This document shows, piece after piece, positions 41,300 to 50,218 of a DNA stretch of 64,000 nt. The translations under genes and the position numbers were made by a program. How positions within the stretch are numbered: the stretch's first letter is position 1; each line of letters opens with the position of its first letter. The stretch covers positions 1 through 64,000 of the forward strand of contig CAIMVD010000156.1 of NCBI GenBank assembly GCA_903844815.1. Direction: 5' to 3'. This DNA is from an uncultured Bacteroidota bacterium (lineage in GTDB: Bacteria > Bacteroidota > Bacteroidia > Bacteroidales > VadinHA17). The notes under the pieces were generated by a model. It made no database searches. It had not been told where the DNA came from and worked only from the letters and a program-made list of their open reading frames with translations.

Positions 41300-42643
41300 C
41301 TAATTTTGTACAGCCTTAATTAGAGTAACATCTCCCATCCTAATAAAGGACTCCCCATTTCTGAATTTCCCCCTGACCTTCCAGATATAAACGCCGGCAG
41401 AACTCAGAACTCCGTCAACATATCCGTCCCAACCTATATTTACATCGTTACTTTCAAATATCATAATACCCATTTTGCTGAAAATCCTCAGCTGGTAATC
41501 AGTAACTCCGGAAAAAACGGGATGAAATACAACTGATGACTCATCGGTTCGTGCAGAATAATATCCTCCTGAAGGCCCCAGTTGATTTGGAATAAAGGCA
41601 TTAGGAAATCGTATGTAATACTCTGATCCTGAAAGTACATTATCGATTTTCACAGAATCGCTGCAACCATTATCCGATATAGCTATAAGACTGACATTAT
41701 ACTTTCCTGGCTTGCCATACGAATGTATTGGCTCAAAGGTGTCAGATTCTCTTCCATCACCGAAATTCCATTTGAATACAGAAGCACCTGAAGAAAAGTT
41801 CAGGAATGTCACCGGCTCGCCGGGAATTGCCGGATTTTCGGGAGTAATCTCAAACCTTGCTAAGGGGCGAGGATATACATTTATTAAAATAAAGGATTTC
41901 TCAGGTGGCTTTTGAGGGCAAAAAACAGTCAGTTCCACCTTATATTCTCCTTCTGTATCAAAAATCCACTCCGGATCACTTTCTGATGAGTGTCCTCCGT
42001 CACCAAATGTCCAACGGCACGAATCGCATAAAGCGGGGATTTTATGAAACTTCAGTTTCAACGGTGAACATCCATTAGTTGCGGATGCTTCAAAAAGTGC
42101 TCCCTCCCGGTAAAGGACTTTTTCAGACATGCTGTTTTCATTCTTCTGATATTCAATTAATCCGTCTTTTGATGCAGCTTCAGAAACAGTATTCTGGGTA
42201 ATTGTCCTTTCCTTAATATCCGCGGAATTTTCAATAATTGTATTGTCCGGAGTCTTTGATATTACAGGTTTCACAGTACTGGCTGGTAAAGAGCGCAGAT
42301 TATTTGAAGCGGCTGGGTGGAGGATTGCAGGTTGTTTGTTTATTATTATTTCAGTCCCTGTCTTTACAGCAACTTCAGGAACTTGCTCCTGCTGTGGTTC
42401 ACCTGAAATAAGAAGCAATAATCCGGTTATCAGGCCAGCTGTTATCAATGCAAGGTACCATATATTGAAGCGAAAGAGGTTGAAATGCATAAACTCCTGT
42501 AATTCAAGTTTGCGCATGAGTTTCTTCTTCACTGAACCATCAGGAACTATCTCATAACCTTCAAGCTTCTGCCTGAACAGTTCACTTACCTTGATTTCTG
42601 TCTTCTTAGTTTTCAATCTCTGTTCATTATTATTATGAACCAT
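41300..42643 (-). CDS. Single-pass membrane PKD protein, candidate anti-sigma factor
   Basis: 447 aa. About 60 cytosolic residues (VSELFRQKLEGYEIVPDGS...) precede one membrane span (61-80), a low-complexity stretch, two PKD domains (WTFGDGGHS about 210; KWNFGDGRES about 290) and a C-terminal gliding-motility-type domain (RFPNAFIPN ... LRIFSKMGIMIFES ... GWDGYVDG ... GVYIWKVRG). Layout inside-to-periplasm fits a sensor whose cytosolic tail holds the sigma factor encoded upstream, with an 11-base gene overlap. The anti-sigma role is inference from topology and context. Confidence 0.7.
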   Translation of the reverse strand: MVHNNNEQRLKTKKTEIKVSELFRQKLEGYEIVPDGSVKKKLMRKLELQEFMHFNLFRFNIWYLALITAGLITGLLLLISGEPQQEQVPEVAVKTGTEIIINKQPAILHPAASNNLRSLPASTVKPVISKTPDNTIIENSADIKERTITQNTVSEAASKDGLIEYQKNENSMSEKVLYREGALFEASATNGCSPLKLKFHKIPALCDSCRWTFGDGGHSSESDPEWIFDTEGEYKVELTVFCPQKPPEKSFILINVYPRPLARFEITPENPAIPGEPVTFLNFSSGASVFKWNFGDGRESDTFEPIHSYGKPGKYNVSLIAISDNGCSDSVKIDNVLSGSEYYIRFPNAFIPNQLGPSGGYYSARTDESSVVFHPVFSGVTDYQLRIFSKMGIMIFESNDVNIGWDGYVDGVLSSAGVYIWKVRGKFRNGESFIRMGDVTLIKAVQN

Positions 42644-43199
42644 CCGCAGAATAACTTCCCTTTAATTTCCTGAGCACTCCGAGTTTTGTCCTTATGCTGT
42701 CCTTTGCCCTGCTGTACTGCGATTTGGAAGTATTAACGTCAATATTCAGTATTTCCGCTATCTCCTTATGCTTGTACCCTTCAACAGCATAAAGATTAAA
42801 TACCATCCTGTATCCCGCAGGCAACTCATTCATTACAAGATATAATTCCTCTGATGAAAACAGGTTTTCTTCAAAGCTTGTTCCTTCAGTCTCAGTTGAC
42901 ACAAAGTCGTCAATATCAACATAGTGCCTGAATTTCTTGTTTGCATGATAATGAGTTATTGCCGTATTTACGACAATTTTACGCAACCAGCCTGTGAAAG
43001 AACCCTTTTCTGAAAATTCATCTATATTGGAGAAGATCCTCAGGAAACTATCCTGTAAAATATCCTCAGCTTCATCCCTGTTACCGGCATACCGCAGGCT
43101 TATTCCAAGCAAAAGAGATGAATACTTGTCGTAAAGCATTTGCTGCGACTTCCTCTTATGTCCGGAGCATCCTTCAATTATTTGCCGATCGCTCAACAT
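42633..43199 (-). CDS. ECF-type RNA polymerase sigma factor
   Basis: 188 aa. Sigma region 2: RYAGNRDEAEDILQDSFLRIF and GWLRKIVVNTAITH; region 4: GYKHKEIAEILNIDVNTSKSQYSRAK (helix-turn-helix). Typical ECF sigma of Bacteroidota. The PKD membrane-protein gene follows with overlap. Target genes are unknown; PorP/SprF and the PKD gene are first candidates. Confidence 0.92.
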   Translation of the reverse strand: MLSDRQIIEGCSGHKRKSQQMLYDKYSSLLLGISLRYAGNRDEAEDILQDSFLRIFSNIDEFSEKGSFTGWLRKIVVNTAITHYHANKKFRHYVDIDDFVSTETEGTSFEENLFSSEELYLVMNELPAGYRMVFNLYAVEGYKHKEIAEILNIDVNTSKSQYSRAKDSIRTKLGVLRKLKGSYSADGS

Positions 43200-43385
43200 A
43201 CCCCTTTACAATTTTAAGACCTAACATTAAGAAAAATGGTTGCACCCTTCTTGAAATTTCTTTAAAAATAAATAATTCCAGTAAGTTACTTTAATTATAA
43301 TGACAAAGGTCATTAAAAAATTTAACCGGATACCTTTCCTTAGCGCTCTGTCTTTAAATAAGTGAATTTTAAATAAAATCATACC

Positions 43386-44297
43386 ATGTTTAACAGATTC
43401 ATTGCAGCAATATTGCCCTATTTCCCGAAGAAGTTCATCTGGATCTTTTCAAGGCCTTACATCTCTGGTGAGACAATAGAAGATGCAATGCGGGTATCCA
43501 AAGAGCTTAACAGCAAGAACATGAAAGTTACTCTTGATGTTCTGGGGGAATTTATTAACACACTCGCCGAAGCTGAGGAGAATAAGAAGGAATATCTTAA
43601 TCTCATCGAGGTTACTAATAAAAGCGGAATCGACGGAAACTTTTCGGTAAAACCAACCAGTTTCGGATTGCTCATTGACGAGGAAGCTTGTTATACCTAT
43701 GTGCGCGAAATAGTCGCAAAGGCGGCTTCCGTTAATGGATTCATCAGGATTGATATGGAAGACTCACCATGCACAACTTCAGAAATTGAGCTTTTCAGGA
43801 GATTGCATTCCGAATTTCCTGCTAATGTCGGTCTTGTTGTTCAGGCTTACATGCGAAGAACAATGGAGGATTTAATTGGGATGACTGATATGAACCAACC
43901 AGAGATTCCGTTGAGTTACAGGCTGTGCAAAGGAATTTACGTTGAACCTGAAGCGATTGCATTCAAGAAGTATGAAGAGATAAACAAGCATTATCTTGAA
44001 GATCTTGAATTTATGTTTAAAAATAAAATCTATGTCGGAATCGCTACCCACGACAAGCCCCTGATTGATGGTGCCTATAAACTTATCGCAAAATACCAGG
44101 TTCAAAAAACCATGTATGAATTCCAGATGCTTTATGGAGTGACACCTAAACTGCGCGAGAGCATTGTTAAGGATGGTCATGTCATGCGAGTCTATGTTCC
44201 TTTCGGTAAGAAGTGGTTTGGTTATTCAACCCGTCGGCTCAAGGAGAACCCGAAGATGGCAAGTCATATTATGAAAGCAATATTCTATAAAGGATAA
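43386..44297 (+). CDS. Proline dehydrogenase
   Basis: 303 aa, the short monofunctional PRODH. It oxidises proline to pyrroline-5-carboxylate with FAD. Visible barrel motifs: VTLDVLGEFI, SVKPTSFGL, RIDMEDSPC, VVQAYMRRT, YRLCKGIYVEPE and, near the end, WFGYSTRRLKENP. The usual P5C dehydrogenase partner is not nearby. Confidence 0.88.
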   Translation: MFNRFIAAILPYFPKKFIWIFSRPYISGETIEDAMRVSKELNSKNMKVTLDVLGEFINTLAEAEENKKEYLNLIEVTNKSGIDGNFSVKPTSFGLLIDEEACYTYVREIVAKAASVNGFIRIDMEDSPCTTSEIELFRRLHSEFPANVGLVVQAYMRRTMEDLIGMTDMNQPEIPLSYRLCKGIYVEPEAIAFKKYEEINKHYLEDLEFMFKNKIYVGIATHDKPLIDGAYKLIAKYQVQKTMYEFQMLYGVTPKLRESIVKDGHVMRVYVPFGKKWFGYSTRRLKENPKMASHIMKAIFYKG

Positions 44298-44330
44298 AAT
44301 TGTTTATAAGTAATCTATGAATAAGTGATG

Positions 44331-44388
44331 AGCGTAGAGCGTAGAGCGTAGAGCGTAGAGAGTCTTTACGCTCTACGCTCTACGCTTA
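44331..44388. terminator. Inverted 7-bp repeat hairpin, bidirectional terminator candidate
   Basis: Four copies of GAGCGTA (44331-44358), a short loop region, then TACGCTC, TACGCTC, TACGCTT (44368-44388). Right units are the reverse complement of left units, giving a long stem. It lies between two convergent genes, so a terminator for both is plausible. Confidence 0.65.
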
Positions 44389-44392
44389 TCTC

Positions 44393-45115
44393 TTATTTCC
44401 TTTTCCTGAGTATTTCGAAATATGCCTGATTGATCTGATCGATCTCGCCGTCGGAAAGGGTTTGTTTATATGAAGAAGGTTTTTCAGGCATACCTTTTAA
44501 CAACAATATACCTGCCGGTATTAAAACAAAAGGATTCAATGCAACGGTATTTTCCGATGGAATTCCGCCGCGTTCGTAAGAATTAATTTTCTGCTTCTGA
44601 TTTAAGACCGCATAATTATCCCCCGGAGTACCGAGTGTGCCTGTGGATGTTTTTCCCTGGTAGGCTGAAACGGCAACATTATACTTAGCGTTTTCAAAAG
44701 TAGAAGGTGTCTTGCTGGGGGAATTGAGAATTTCGGATTTCAGGTTAACATTTCGCGGTACAATAACGACTTCTCCTATTGACATAGTATCCTTCTGAAG
44801 GTAGATGCCGACAATAAATTCTACAGCAGTAAGCGAATCGCTCACCCTCAGAGTTTCCGGTTTATACCCCAGACTCCTGAATACTACCGTATCCTTCCGG
44901 TTTGCATAAAAGGAAAAAGATCCATCATCGACACTAACTGATGAAAAAACCTTGTTAATCATGATCTGTGTATTTGGAACAGGTGTCAGTTCTGAGGCAT
45001 CCAGCACCATTCCCCGATACAGAATTCTCATTCCTGTCGTTTCCTTTTGCTGGCTGAAACCGGAAAAGGGAATGAAAACCAATAAAACTAAAAGTACACA
45101 GGTCCTGAACTTCAT
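44393..45115 (-). CDS. Secreted carboxypeptidase-regulatory-like domain protein
   Basis: 240 aa with a signal peptide (CVLLVLLVFIPFSGFSQ). Residues about 30-110 resemble the beta-sandwich CarboxypepD_reg-like domain (RGMVLDASELTPVPNTQIMI, DDGSFSFYANRKDTVVFRSLGY). Rest unrecognised, with no TonB plug. Exported protein of unknown function. Confidence 0.7.
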   Translation of the reverse strand: MKFRTCVLLVLLVFIPFSGFSQQKETTGMRILYRGMVLDASELTPVPNTQIMINKVFSSVSVDDGSFSFYANRKDTVVFRSLGYKPETLRVSDSLTAVEFIVGIYLQKDTMSIGEVVIVPRNVNLKSEILNSPSKTPSTFENAKYNVAVSAYQGKTSTGTLGTPGDNYAVLNQKQKINSYERGGIPSENTVALNPFVLIPAGILLLKGMPEKPSSYKQTLSDGEIDQINQAYFEILRKRK

Positions 45116-45123
45116 ATAAATGT

Positions 45124-45696
45124 CTAGATTTTAAGTATCAGATCATCAAGATTCCTTTTGGGAACGTGATGATTATTTTCTTTATCTCTCCAGTATTTAA
45201 TGTTGTTGTCCTTTATTTCGTCAATAATAACTGTTTCTGCAGGTTGGCCAAGCGCAAGAACAAGGAGTATTTCAAAGTTGTCAGGTATATTAAGATCAGA
45301 AGCCACAGCTTCTCTTTTAAGAGATGCAATGATACAGCCACCCAGGCCTGCTTCTGTAGCTCCAAGCATTATGCTTTGGGCTGCTATTCCATGGTCAACC
45401 CCGAATACTTCAGCTATCGATTTGTCTCCCAGGATAATAATATACCCGGAGGGCCTTTCTCCTTTAGCAGGACCTGCCCAATCAGTCAGGTAGGCGGCCC
45501 ATGCCAGTTTCGGAAATATTTTTTCACAATCCTCAGGTTTATTGTACAGGAGAAACCTGAGAGGCTGTCTGTTTCCGCCAGAGGGGGATAATCTTGCAAG
45601 GTCTACCAGTTGTTCAAGCACATTATAATCAATTTTTTTCGATTCATCGAATCTTCTGTATGTCCTGGTTTTTGCAACAAGATCCTTTAAGTTCAT
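45124..45696 (-). CDS. Nitroreductase family FMN oxidoreductase
   Basis: 190 aa from ATG 45696, which opens MNLKDLVAKTRTYRRFDES, the typical family start; an upstream extension to 45774 is hydrophobic and unlikely. FMN-binding residues: RLSPSGGNRQPLRF and the C-terminal VLALGQPAET. AEVFGVDHGIAAQSIMLGATEAGLGGC is the dimer core. NAD(P)H-dependent reductase; substrate unknown. Confidence 0.85.
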   Translation of the reverse strand: MNLKDLVAKTRTYRRFDESKKIDYNVLEQLVDLARLSPSGGNRQPLRFLLYNKPEDCEKIFPKLAWAAYLTDWAGPAKGERPSGYIIILGDKSIAEVFGVDHGIAAQSIMLGATEAGLGGCIIASLKREAVASDLNIPDNFEILLVLALGQPAETVIIDEIKDNNIKYWRDKENNHHVPKRNLDDLILKI

Positions 45697-45791
45697 TTGT
45701 CCGGGATTATTTAGGTTATGTAAAATTACGAAAAAAGATGAATCAGGAATAATAAAAAACAGTTCCTCCGGCATTAATTAATAAAGAAAAT

Positions 45792-45826
45792 AAAAGGCTG
45801 AATCTTGTAATCAAGAAACAGCCCTT
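45792..45826 (-). terminator. Terminator after superoxide dismutase gene
   Basis: Stem GGCTG/CAGCC (45796-45800 with 45819-45823), with inner CTTG/CAAG pairing, and a minus-strand T-rich tail. It lies 27 bases past the sod stop. Confidence 0.55.
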
Positions 45827-45852
45827 TCCAAATACTAATGATTTCTGAGAAA

Positions 45853-46428
45853 TCAGAAACGGCTGGCTGCAATATCCCAGTCAAGAAGCTCCCAGAAAGA
45901 TTTAATATAATCGGGGCGCTTGTTTCTGTAGTCAATATAATAGGCATGTTCCCAAACATCACAAGTAATTATTGGTTTAAGGCCTTTACGGAGAGGGTTA
46001 CCTGCATTTGACTCCTGAACGATCTGCAGTGTACCGTCGTCTTTTTTGGCAAGCCAGGCCCAGCCTGCTCCGAATAGGGTTGCCCCTGCCTTATTAAACT
46101 GTTCCTTGAATGCATCGAATGATCCGAACGAACCGTTTATGGCGTCAGCGAGATCTCCGGCAGGAACTTTCCTTCCGGTTTTAGAGAATGCCTCAAAATA
46201 GAAGGTATGATTCCACACCTGGGCTGCATTGTTAAAAATCCCCCCTTCGGCTTTTTTTATTATTGTCTCCAGGTCTGAGTTTTCAAATTCGGTGCCCGGG
46301 ACAAGGCCGTTAAGATTGGTAACATAGGTCTGATGATGCTTGCCATAGTGGTATTCAAGCGTTTCTTCACTAATGTAGGGAACAAGTGCATCCAGCTTGT
46401 ACGGTAATTTTGGTAATTCAAATGCCAT
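45853..46428 (-). CDS. sodB: Superoxide dismutase, Fe/Mn type
   Basis: 191 aa. Metal ligands fit HYGKHHQTYV and QVWNHTFY at the N-terminus, and DVWEHAYYIDYRNKRPDYI at the C-terminus. Fe or Mn cannot be separated by eye. Protects against superoxide; fits an anaerobe that meets oxygen. Has its own terminator downstream. Confidence 0.95.
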   Translation of the reverse strand: MAFELPKLPYKLDALVPYISEETLEYHYGKHHQTYVTNLNGLVPGTEFENSDLETIIKKAEGGIFNNAAQVWNHTFYFEAFSKTGRKVPAGDLADAINGSFGSFDAFKEQFNKAGATLFGAGWAWLAKKDDGTLQIVQESNAGNPLRKGLKPIITCDVWEHAYYIDYRNKRPDYIKSFWELLDWDIAASRF

Positions 46429-46517
46429 GATTGATACTTTTTGGATTAATAATTATAGTTACTAAACAAAGCAGAATTTTCAATGTTCAAGCTCAAAGTG
46501 CAAAAATGTTATTGAAA

Positions 46518-47354
46518 CTAAAGCGATGTAAGAAAAATTCGTTCAGGAATAACAGGTATTACACTATTCTGGCCGGCAATGGTTAAAAAACTGGTTACGG
46601 CTTCCCTTCCTTTTCTTCCAAGATTGAGCGAATAATCAGTTACATAAAGCTTAATATGACTGTTCATCACTGTACTGTCCATCTCTCTGGCATTTTCTGC
46701 AACAAAATCAAATGAGGCACTTGAATCGTTATAGGCGTATTCCAGACTTCTCCTTAAGATCCTGTTCACTTTGAGAGCAACTTCTTCCGGGATCTTCCTG
46801 TTTATAACTATTGCGCCAAGAGGCATGGGCAAACCTGTCAGCTTTTCCCAATACTCACCCATATCGGCAATTTTCAAAAGGCTTTTCAGGAAATAAGTAA
46901 ACCGCGATTCATGTATTATAAGCCCGGCGTCAACCTCTTCATTCAACAAGGCATCTTCAATATCAGAAAAGAGATATTCAACCTTATTTACCGCCTTAGG
47001 CCATGCAATGCTGAAAAGAAGGTTTGCAGTCGTATATTTCCCGGGGATGGCAATCTTCATGGAATCCATCTCAGCCGGATCGATGAGCCGTTTACTTATA
47101 AGCAGTGGCCCGTTCTTGTGCCCAAGGGCACTGCCGGCATCCAGTATCAGGTAGTTATGTGCCGCATAAGCGTAGGCATGATATGAAATTTTTAATATAT
47201 CGCCATCCGATGCCAATGCCCTCCTGTTAAGTTCCTCAACATCCTTGAGAAAAAAATCAAACTCCAGTCCTTCCGTATCAATCCGGTGATGAACCATTGC
47301 ATCAAAAATAAATGTATCGTTAGGACATTGTGAAAACCCTAGTGTAAGCTTCAT
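46518..47354 (-). CDS. mqnD: 1,4-dihydroxy-6-naphthoate synthase
   Basis: 278 aa. It acts late in the futalosine route to menaquinone. The periplasmic-binding-protein-like fold opens LTLGFSQCPNDTFIFDAMVH and continues with LDAGSALGHKNGPLLIS and VDAGLIIHESRFTY, all MqnD signatures. Neighbour of mqnB on the same strand; together they show that menaquinone is made through futalosine. Confidence 0.92.
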   Translation of the reverse strand: MKLTLGFSQCPNDTFIFDAMVHHRIDTEGLEFDFFLKDVEELNRRALASDGDILKISYHAYAYAAHNYLILDAGSALGHKNGPLLISKRLIDPAEMDSMKIAIPGKYTTANLLFSIAWPKAVNKVEYLFSDIEDALLNEEVDAGLIIHESRFTYFLKSLLKIADMGEYWEKLTGLPMPLGAIVINRKIPEEVALKVNRILRRSLEYAYNDSSASFDFVAENAREMDSTVMNSHIKLYVTDYSLNLGRKGREAVTSFLTIAGQNSVIPVIPERIFLTSL

Positions 47355-47429
47355 AAGAAAAGAAATTTATTGCAATAAAACCGGAACACATAAATAAATA
47401 GTTAGCCGTCAGGTAACTGCTCATTTTAT

Positions 47430-48107
47430 TTAAAAAGTCAGCAAAATATCATTTACCTTCTCCACCAGGTTATCAAGGGCTAAACCAATGTTCCAATTGT
47501 CTCTGTTCCTTGGCTCAACTTTGTTTGAAATTGCCCGCAACGCAAGAAAAGGGATGCCCTCCCTGGCACAAATATAAAAAAAAGTTGCACCTTCCATAGT
47601 TTCAATATCAGGATCATATTTCCTGATCAGTTTATTAATTGTAGGTGCGGAACCTGAAGCCCTATTAACTGTTACAGCCGAAACAGGCATTACAAGGTTT
47701 TTAACCTTCCCGGCATAAGGGCTGTCGGCGCACAACAGCCCATTCCTGTAGGGAAATTCATTTGCATCTTCGAGTCCAGCTTCAGAAAGGGTAAGAAAAT
47801 TATCGCCGTCTTCGATACCCGAATCAGCAAAGCAATCGGTTACCGGCATAACAACTGCCCCCTTAACTATATAATCCTTAAAGCTTCCGGCTATCCCGGC
47901 ATTTATTGCAAGATCGGGGCGTTCATTCTGTGCGATCCATTTAGTCATAAACCAGGCCGTCGACATACCTCCCACACCTGCTATAAGCAGGCTTAAGTCA
48001 ATGTTGTCCGAACGGTAACCGCCAGGATATTTCCTGAAGCCCTTAAGCCGGTCAAGAGCTTTCGCTTCGGCTGCTGTTGATGTTACGTATAAAATTCTAA
48101 ATGACAT
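47430..48107 (-). CDS. mqnB: Futalosine hydrolase
   Basis: 225 aa nucleoside phosphorylase fold. Motifs: LLIAGVGGMSTAWFMTKW, AINAGIAGSFKD, the purine site DIETMEGATFFYICAREGIPFLALRAISN. MqnB cleaves futalosine to dehypoxanthine futalosine. Lies upstream of mqnD after a 75-base gap. Confidence 0.9.
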   Translation of the reverse strand: MSFRILYVTSTAAEAKALDRLKGFRKYPGGYRSDNIDLSLLIAGVGGMSTAWFMTKWIAQNERPDLAINAGIAGSFKDYIVKGAVVMPVTDCFADSGIEDGDNFLTLSEAGLEDANEFPYRNGLLCADSPYAGKVKNLVMPVSAVTVNRASGSAPTINKLIRKYDPDIETMEGATFFYICAREGIPFLALRAISNKVEPRNRDNWNIGLALDNLVEKVNDILLTF

Positions 48108-48213
48108 GGATAAGCTTCAAACTCTATTAGATAAGCAGGTGTAAATATATTGAATTTACAGGGTTAAAAGATTAAAATAATTGGTTAATATTGCAGCAGT
48201 AAAATCTAACTTG

Positions 48214-48624
48214 ATGATTTATCTCACACGCAGAGAGAGGTTTTGTTCGGCACACAGGATGTTCAGGGAAGATTGGTCCGACGAAGAGAACTTCAGGGTA
48301 TATGGTAAATGCTCAAATCCGAACTGGCATGGCCACAACTATATTCTCTGGGTAACGGTTAAAGGAGATCAATCACCGGATAACGGGTTCGTAATAAATA
48401 TCAACATCCTTAAGGAGATTATTCTCAGAAACGTGATCAGCAAGCTTGACCATAAAAACATCAATCTTGAGGTTGATTTCATGAAAGGGAAGGTGGCTAC
48501 AACCGAGAATCTGGCAATTGCTATCTGGAATAAGCTTAAGCAACCAGTTGAAAAAGAAGGTGCTACGCTTCACTGCATCAAAATTGAAGAAACAGAAAAT
48601 AATTCAATTGAATATTATGGCTAA
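48214..48624 (+). CDS. queD: 6-pyruvoyl tetrahydropterin synthase/QueD family
   Basis: 136 aa from ATG 48214. Zinc His residues are in FCSAHRMF and [12 protein letters not shown]; the catalytic Cys is in YGKCSNPNW. It makes 6-carboxytetrahydropterin for queuosine, or pyruvoyl tetrahydropterin; the folE gene overlapping by 8 bases supplies its substrate. Likely queD in a bacterium. Confidence 0.85.
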   Translation: MIYLTRRERFCSAHRMFREDWSDEENFRVYGKCSNPNWHGHNYILWVTVKGDQSPDNGFVININILKEIILRNVISKLDHKNINLEVDFMKGKVATTENLAIAIWNKLKQPVEKEGATLHCIKIEETENNSIEYYG

Positions 48625-49264
48625 AAGAATCGAAAAAATTGAAGGCGGCTCCGGAGAAGAGAGTACTGGCTATACAAAGATCGAAACATGGGATGCCGCT
48701 ACAATAGAAGAACTTTCAACAATTTATTACAGGGTCCTTCAGCTTATCGGTGAAGATCCCGAGCGAGAAGGGCTGAAGAACACTCCATCAAGGGTTGCCA
48801 AATCTCTTAGTTTTCTTACAAGGGGTTATGAACAGGATCCCTGTGCAATTCTAAACTCGGCAAAATTCAAGGAAGAATACAGGCAAATGGTCCTTGTAAA
48901 GGATATCGATATTTACTCAATGTGCGAACATCATATGCTCCCCTTTTTCGGGAAAGCTCATGTAGCCTATATTCCAAACGGTTACATAACAGGTCTGAGC
49001 AAGGTTGCAAGGGTTGTTGAGGCCTTCAGCAGAAGACTCCAGGTACAGGAAAGACTTACCACTCAGATCAGAAATTGCATCCAGGAGTGCCTCAATCCGA
49101 TGGGCGTTGCAGTTGTAATCGAGGCTCAGCACATGTGTATGCAGATAAGGGGCGTTCAAAAGCAAAATTCCGTCACAACAACCTCGGCATTTACCGGAGT
49201 TTTCCTCGAAAAACTGAATACCCGCGAAGAATTCATCCATCTTATAGGAACAAAACTTCACTAG
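48617..49264 (+). CDS. folE: GTP cyclohydrolase I
   Basis: 215 aa from ATG 48617; the longer upstream frame overlaps queD and lacks homology. Zinc ligands: [19 protein letters not shown] and [12 protein letters not shown]. Makes 7,8-dihydroneopterin triphosphate from GTP for folate and for QueD. Translationally coupled to queD. Confidence 0.93.
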   Translation: MAKRIEKIEGGSGEESTGYTKIETWDAATIEELSTIYYRVLQLIGEDPEREGLKNTPSRVAKSLSFLTRGYEQDPCAILNSAKFKEEYRQMVLVKDIDIYSMCEHHMLPFFGKAHVAYIPNGYITGLSKVARVVEAFSRRLQVQERLTTQIRNCIQECLNPMGVAVVIEAQHMCMQIRGVQKQNSVTTTSAFTGVFLEKLNTREEFIHLIGTKLH

Positions 49265-49329
49265 GCTGTTACCTGAATAATAGGTCTTGTATATTTAAGA
49301 ATAAAACAATAAGAGTAAACAATTTAAAA

Positions 49330-50214
49330 ATGAAAGCATACGTTTTTCCCGGACAGGGTGCACAATTCATTGGAATGGGCAAGGATCTCTACGATAATTC
49401 TGCCCTCGCAAAAGAGATGTTTGAAAAAGCAAACTCCTTGCTTGGTTTCCCGATCACCGACCTGATGTTTTCAGGAACAGATGAAGACCTCAAACAGACA
49501 AAAGTCACTCAACCTGCTATATTTCTGCATTCAACCATACTTGCCGCAGTTCTCGGCGATTCATTCAGACCCGATATGGTAGCTGGCCACTCCCTTGGCG
49601 AATTCTCAGCCCTGGTAGCAAATAAAACGCTGTCGTTCGAAGATGCCCTTATACTGGTATCAAAAAGGGCATTGGCAATGCAGAAGGCCTGCGAACTCGC
49701 ACCTTCAACGATGGCCGCGATACTGGGGCTCGACGATAAAATTGTCGAAGAAGTATGTGCTTCTCTAAATGAGGTTGTTGTACCGGCAAATTATAACAGC
49801 CCGGGCCAGATAGTCATTTCAGGCTCAAATGCCGGAATTGATCTGGCTATCGAAGCTTTGAAGGAGAAAGGTGCAAAGAGAGCTCTTAAACTTGCAGTAG
49901 GCGGAGCCTTTCACTCTCCTTTGATGGAACCTGCACGTATTGAGCTTGAATTGGCAATAAACTCAACTAATTTCAGCAAACCGGTCTGCCCTGTTTATCA
50001 AAATGTAAATGCCAGACCCTCGGTCGATCCTGATCAGATAAAATCAAACCTTGTATCGCAGCTAACATCTCCGGTACGCTGGACACAAAGCATTCTAAAC
50101 ATGATCGCCGACGGAGCCTCTTCATTTACTGAAGTCGGCCCCGGGAATGTACTGCAGGGACTTATCAAAAAAATAAACAAGGAAGCTGTCACGCAGGGAG
50201 CTAAACTACAGTAA
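49330..50214 (+). CDS. fabD: Malonyl-CoA-ACP transacylase
   Basis: 294 aa from ATG 49330 (MKAYVFPGQGAQFIGMGKDLY); an upstream frame running through folE is a shadow. Nucleophile elbow VAGHSLGEFSALV (Ser88) and the catalytic His in GGAFHSPLM. It loads malonyl groups on ACP for fatty acid synthesis. No other fab genes adjacent. Confidence 0.95.
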   Translation: MKAYVFPGQGAQFIGMGKDLYDNSALAKEMFEKANSLLGFPITDLMFSGTDEDLKQTKVTQPAIFLHSTILAAVLGDSFRPDMVAGHSLGEFSALVANKTLSFEDALILVSKRALAMQKACELAPSTMAAILGLDDKIVEEVCASLNEVVVPANYNSPGQIVISGSNAGIDLAIEALKEKGAKRALKLAVGGAFHSPLMEPARIELELAINSTNFSKPVCPVYQNVNARPSVDPDQIKSNLVSQLTSPVRWTQSILNMIADGASSFTEVGPGNVLQGLIKKINKEAVTQGAKLQ

Positions 50215-50218
50215 CAGG

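Noticed and set aside
45774-45962. 62-codon minus-strand ORF after sod
   Set aside because: Overlaps the sod 3' end and terminator in another frame; no protein-like features.
49075-49329. Upstream extension of the fabD frame
   Set aside because: It overlaps folE in another frame and has no FabD homology; MKAYVFPGQG at 49330 is the family start.
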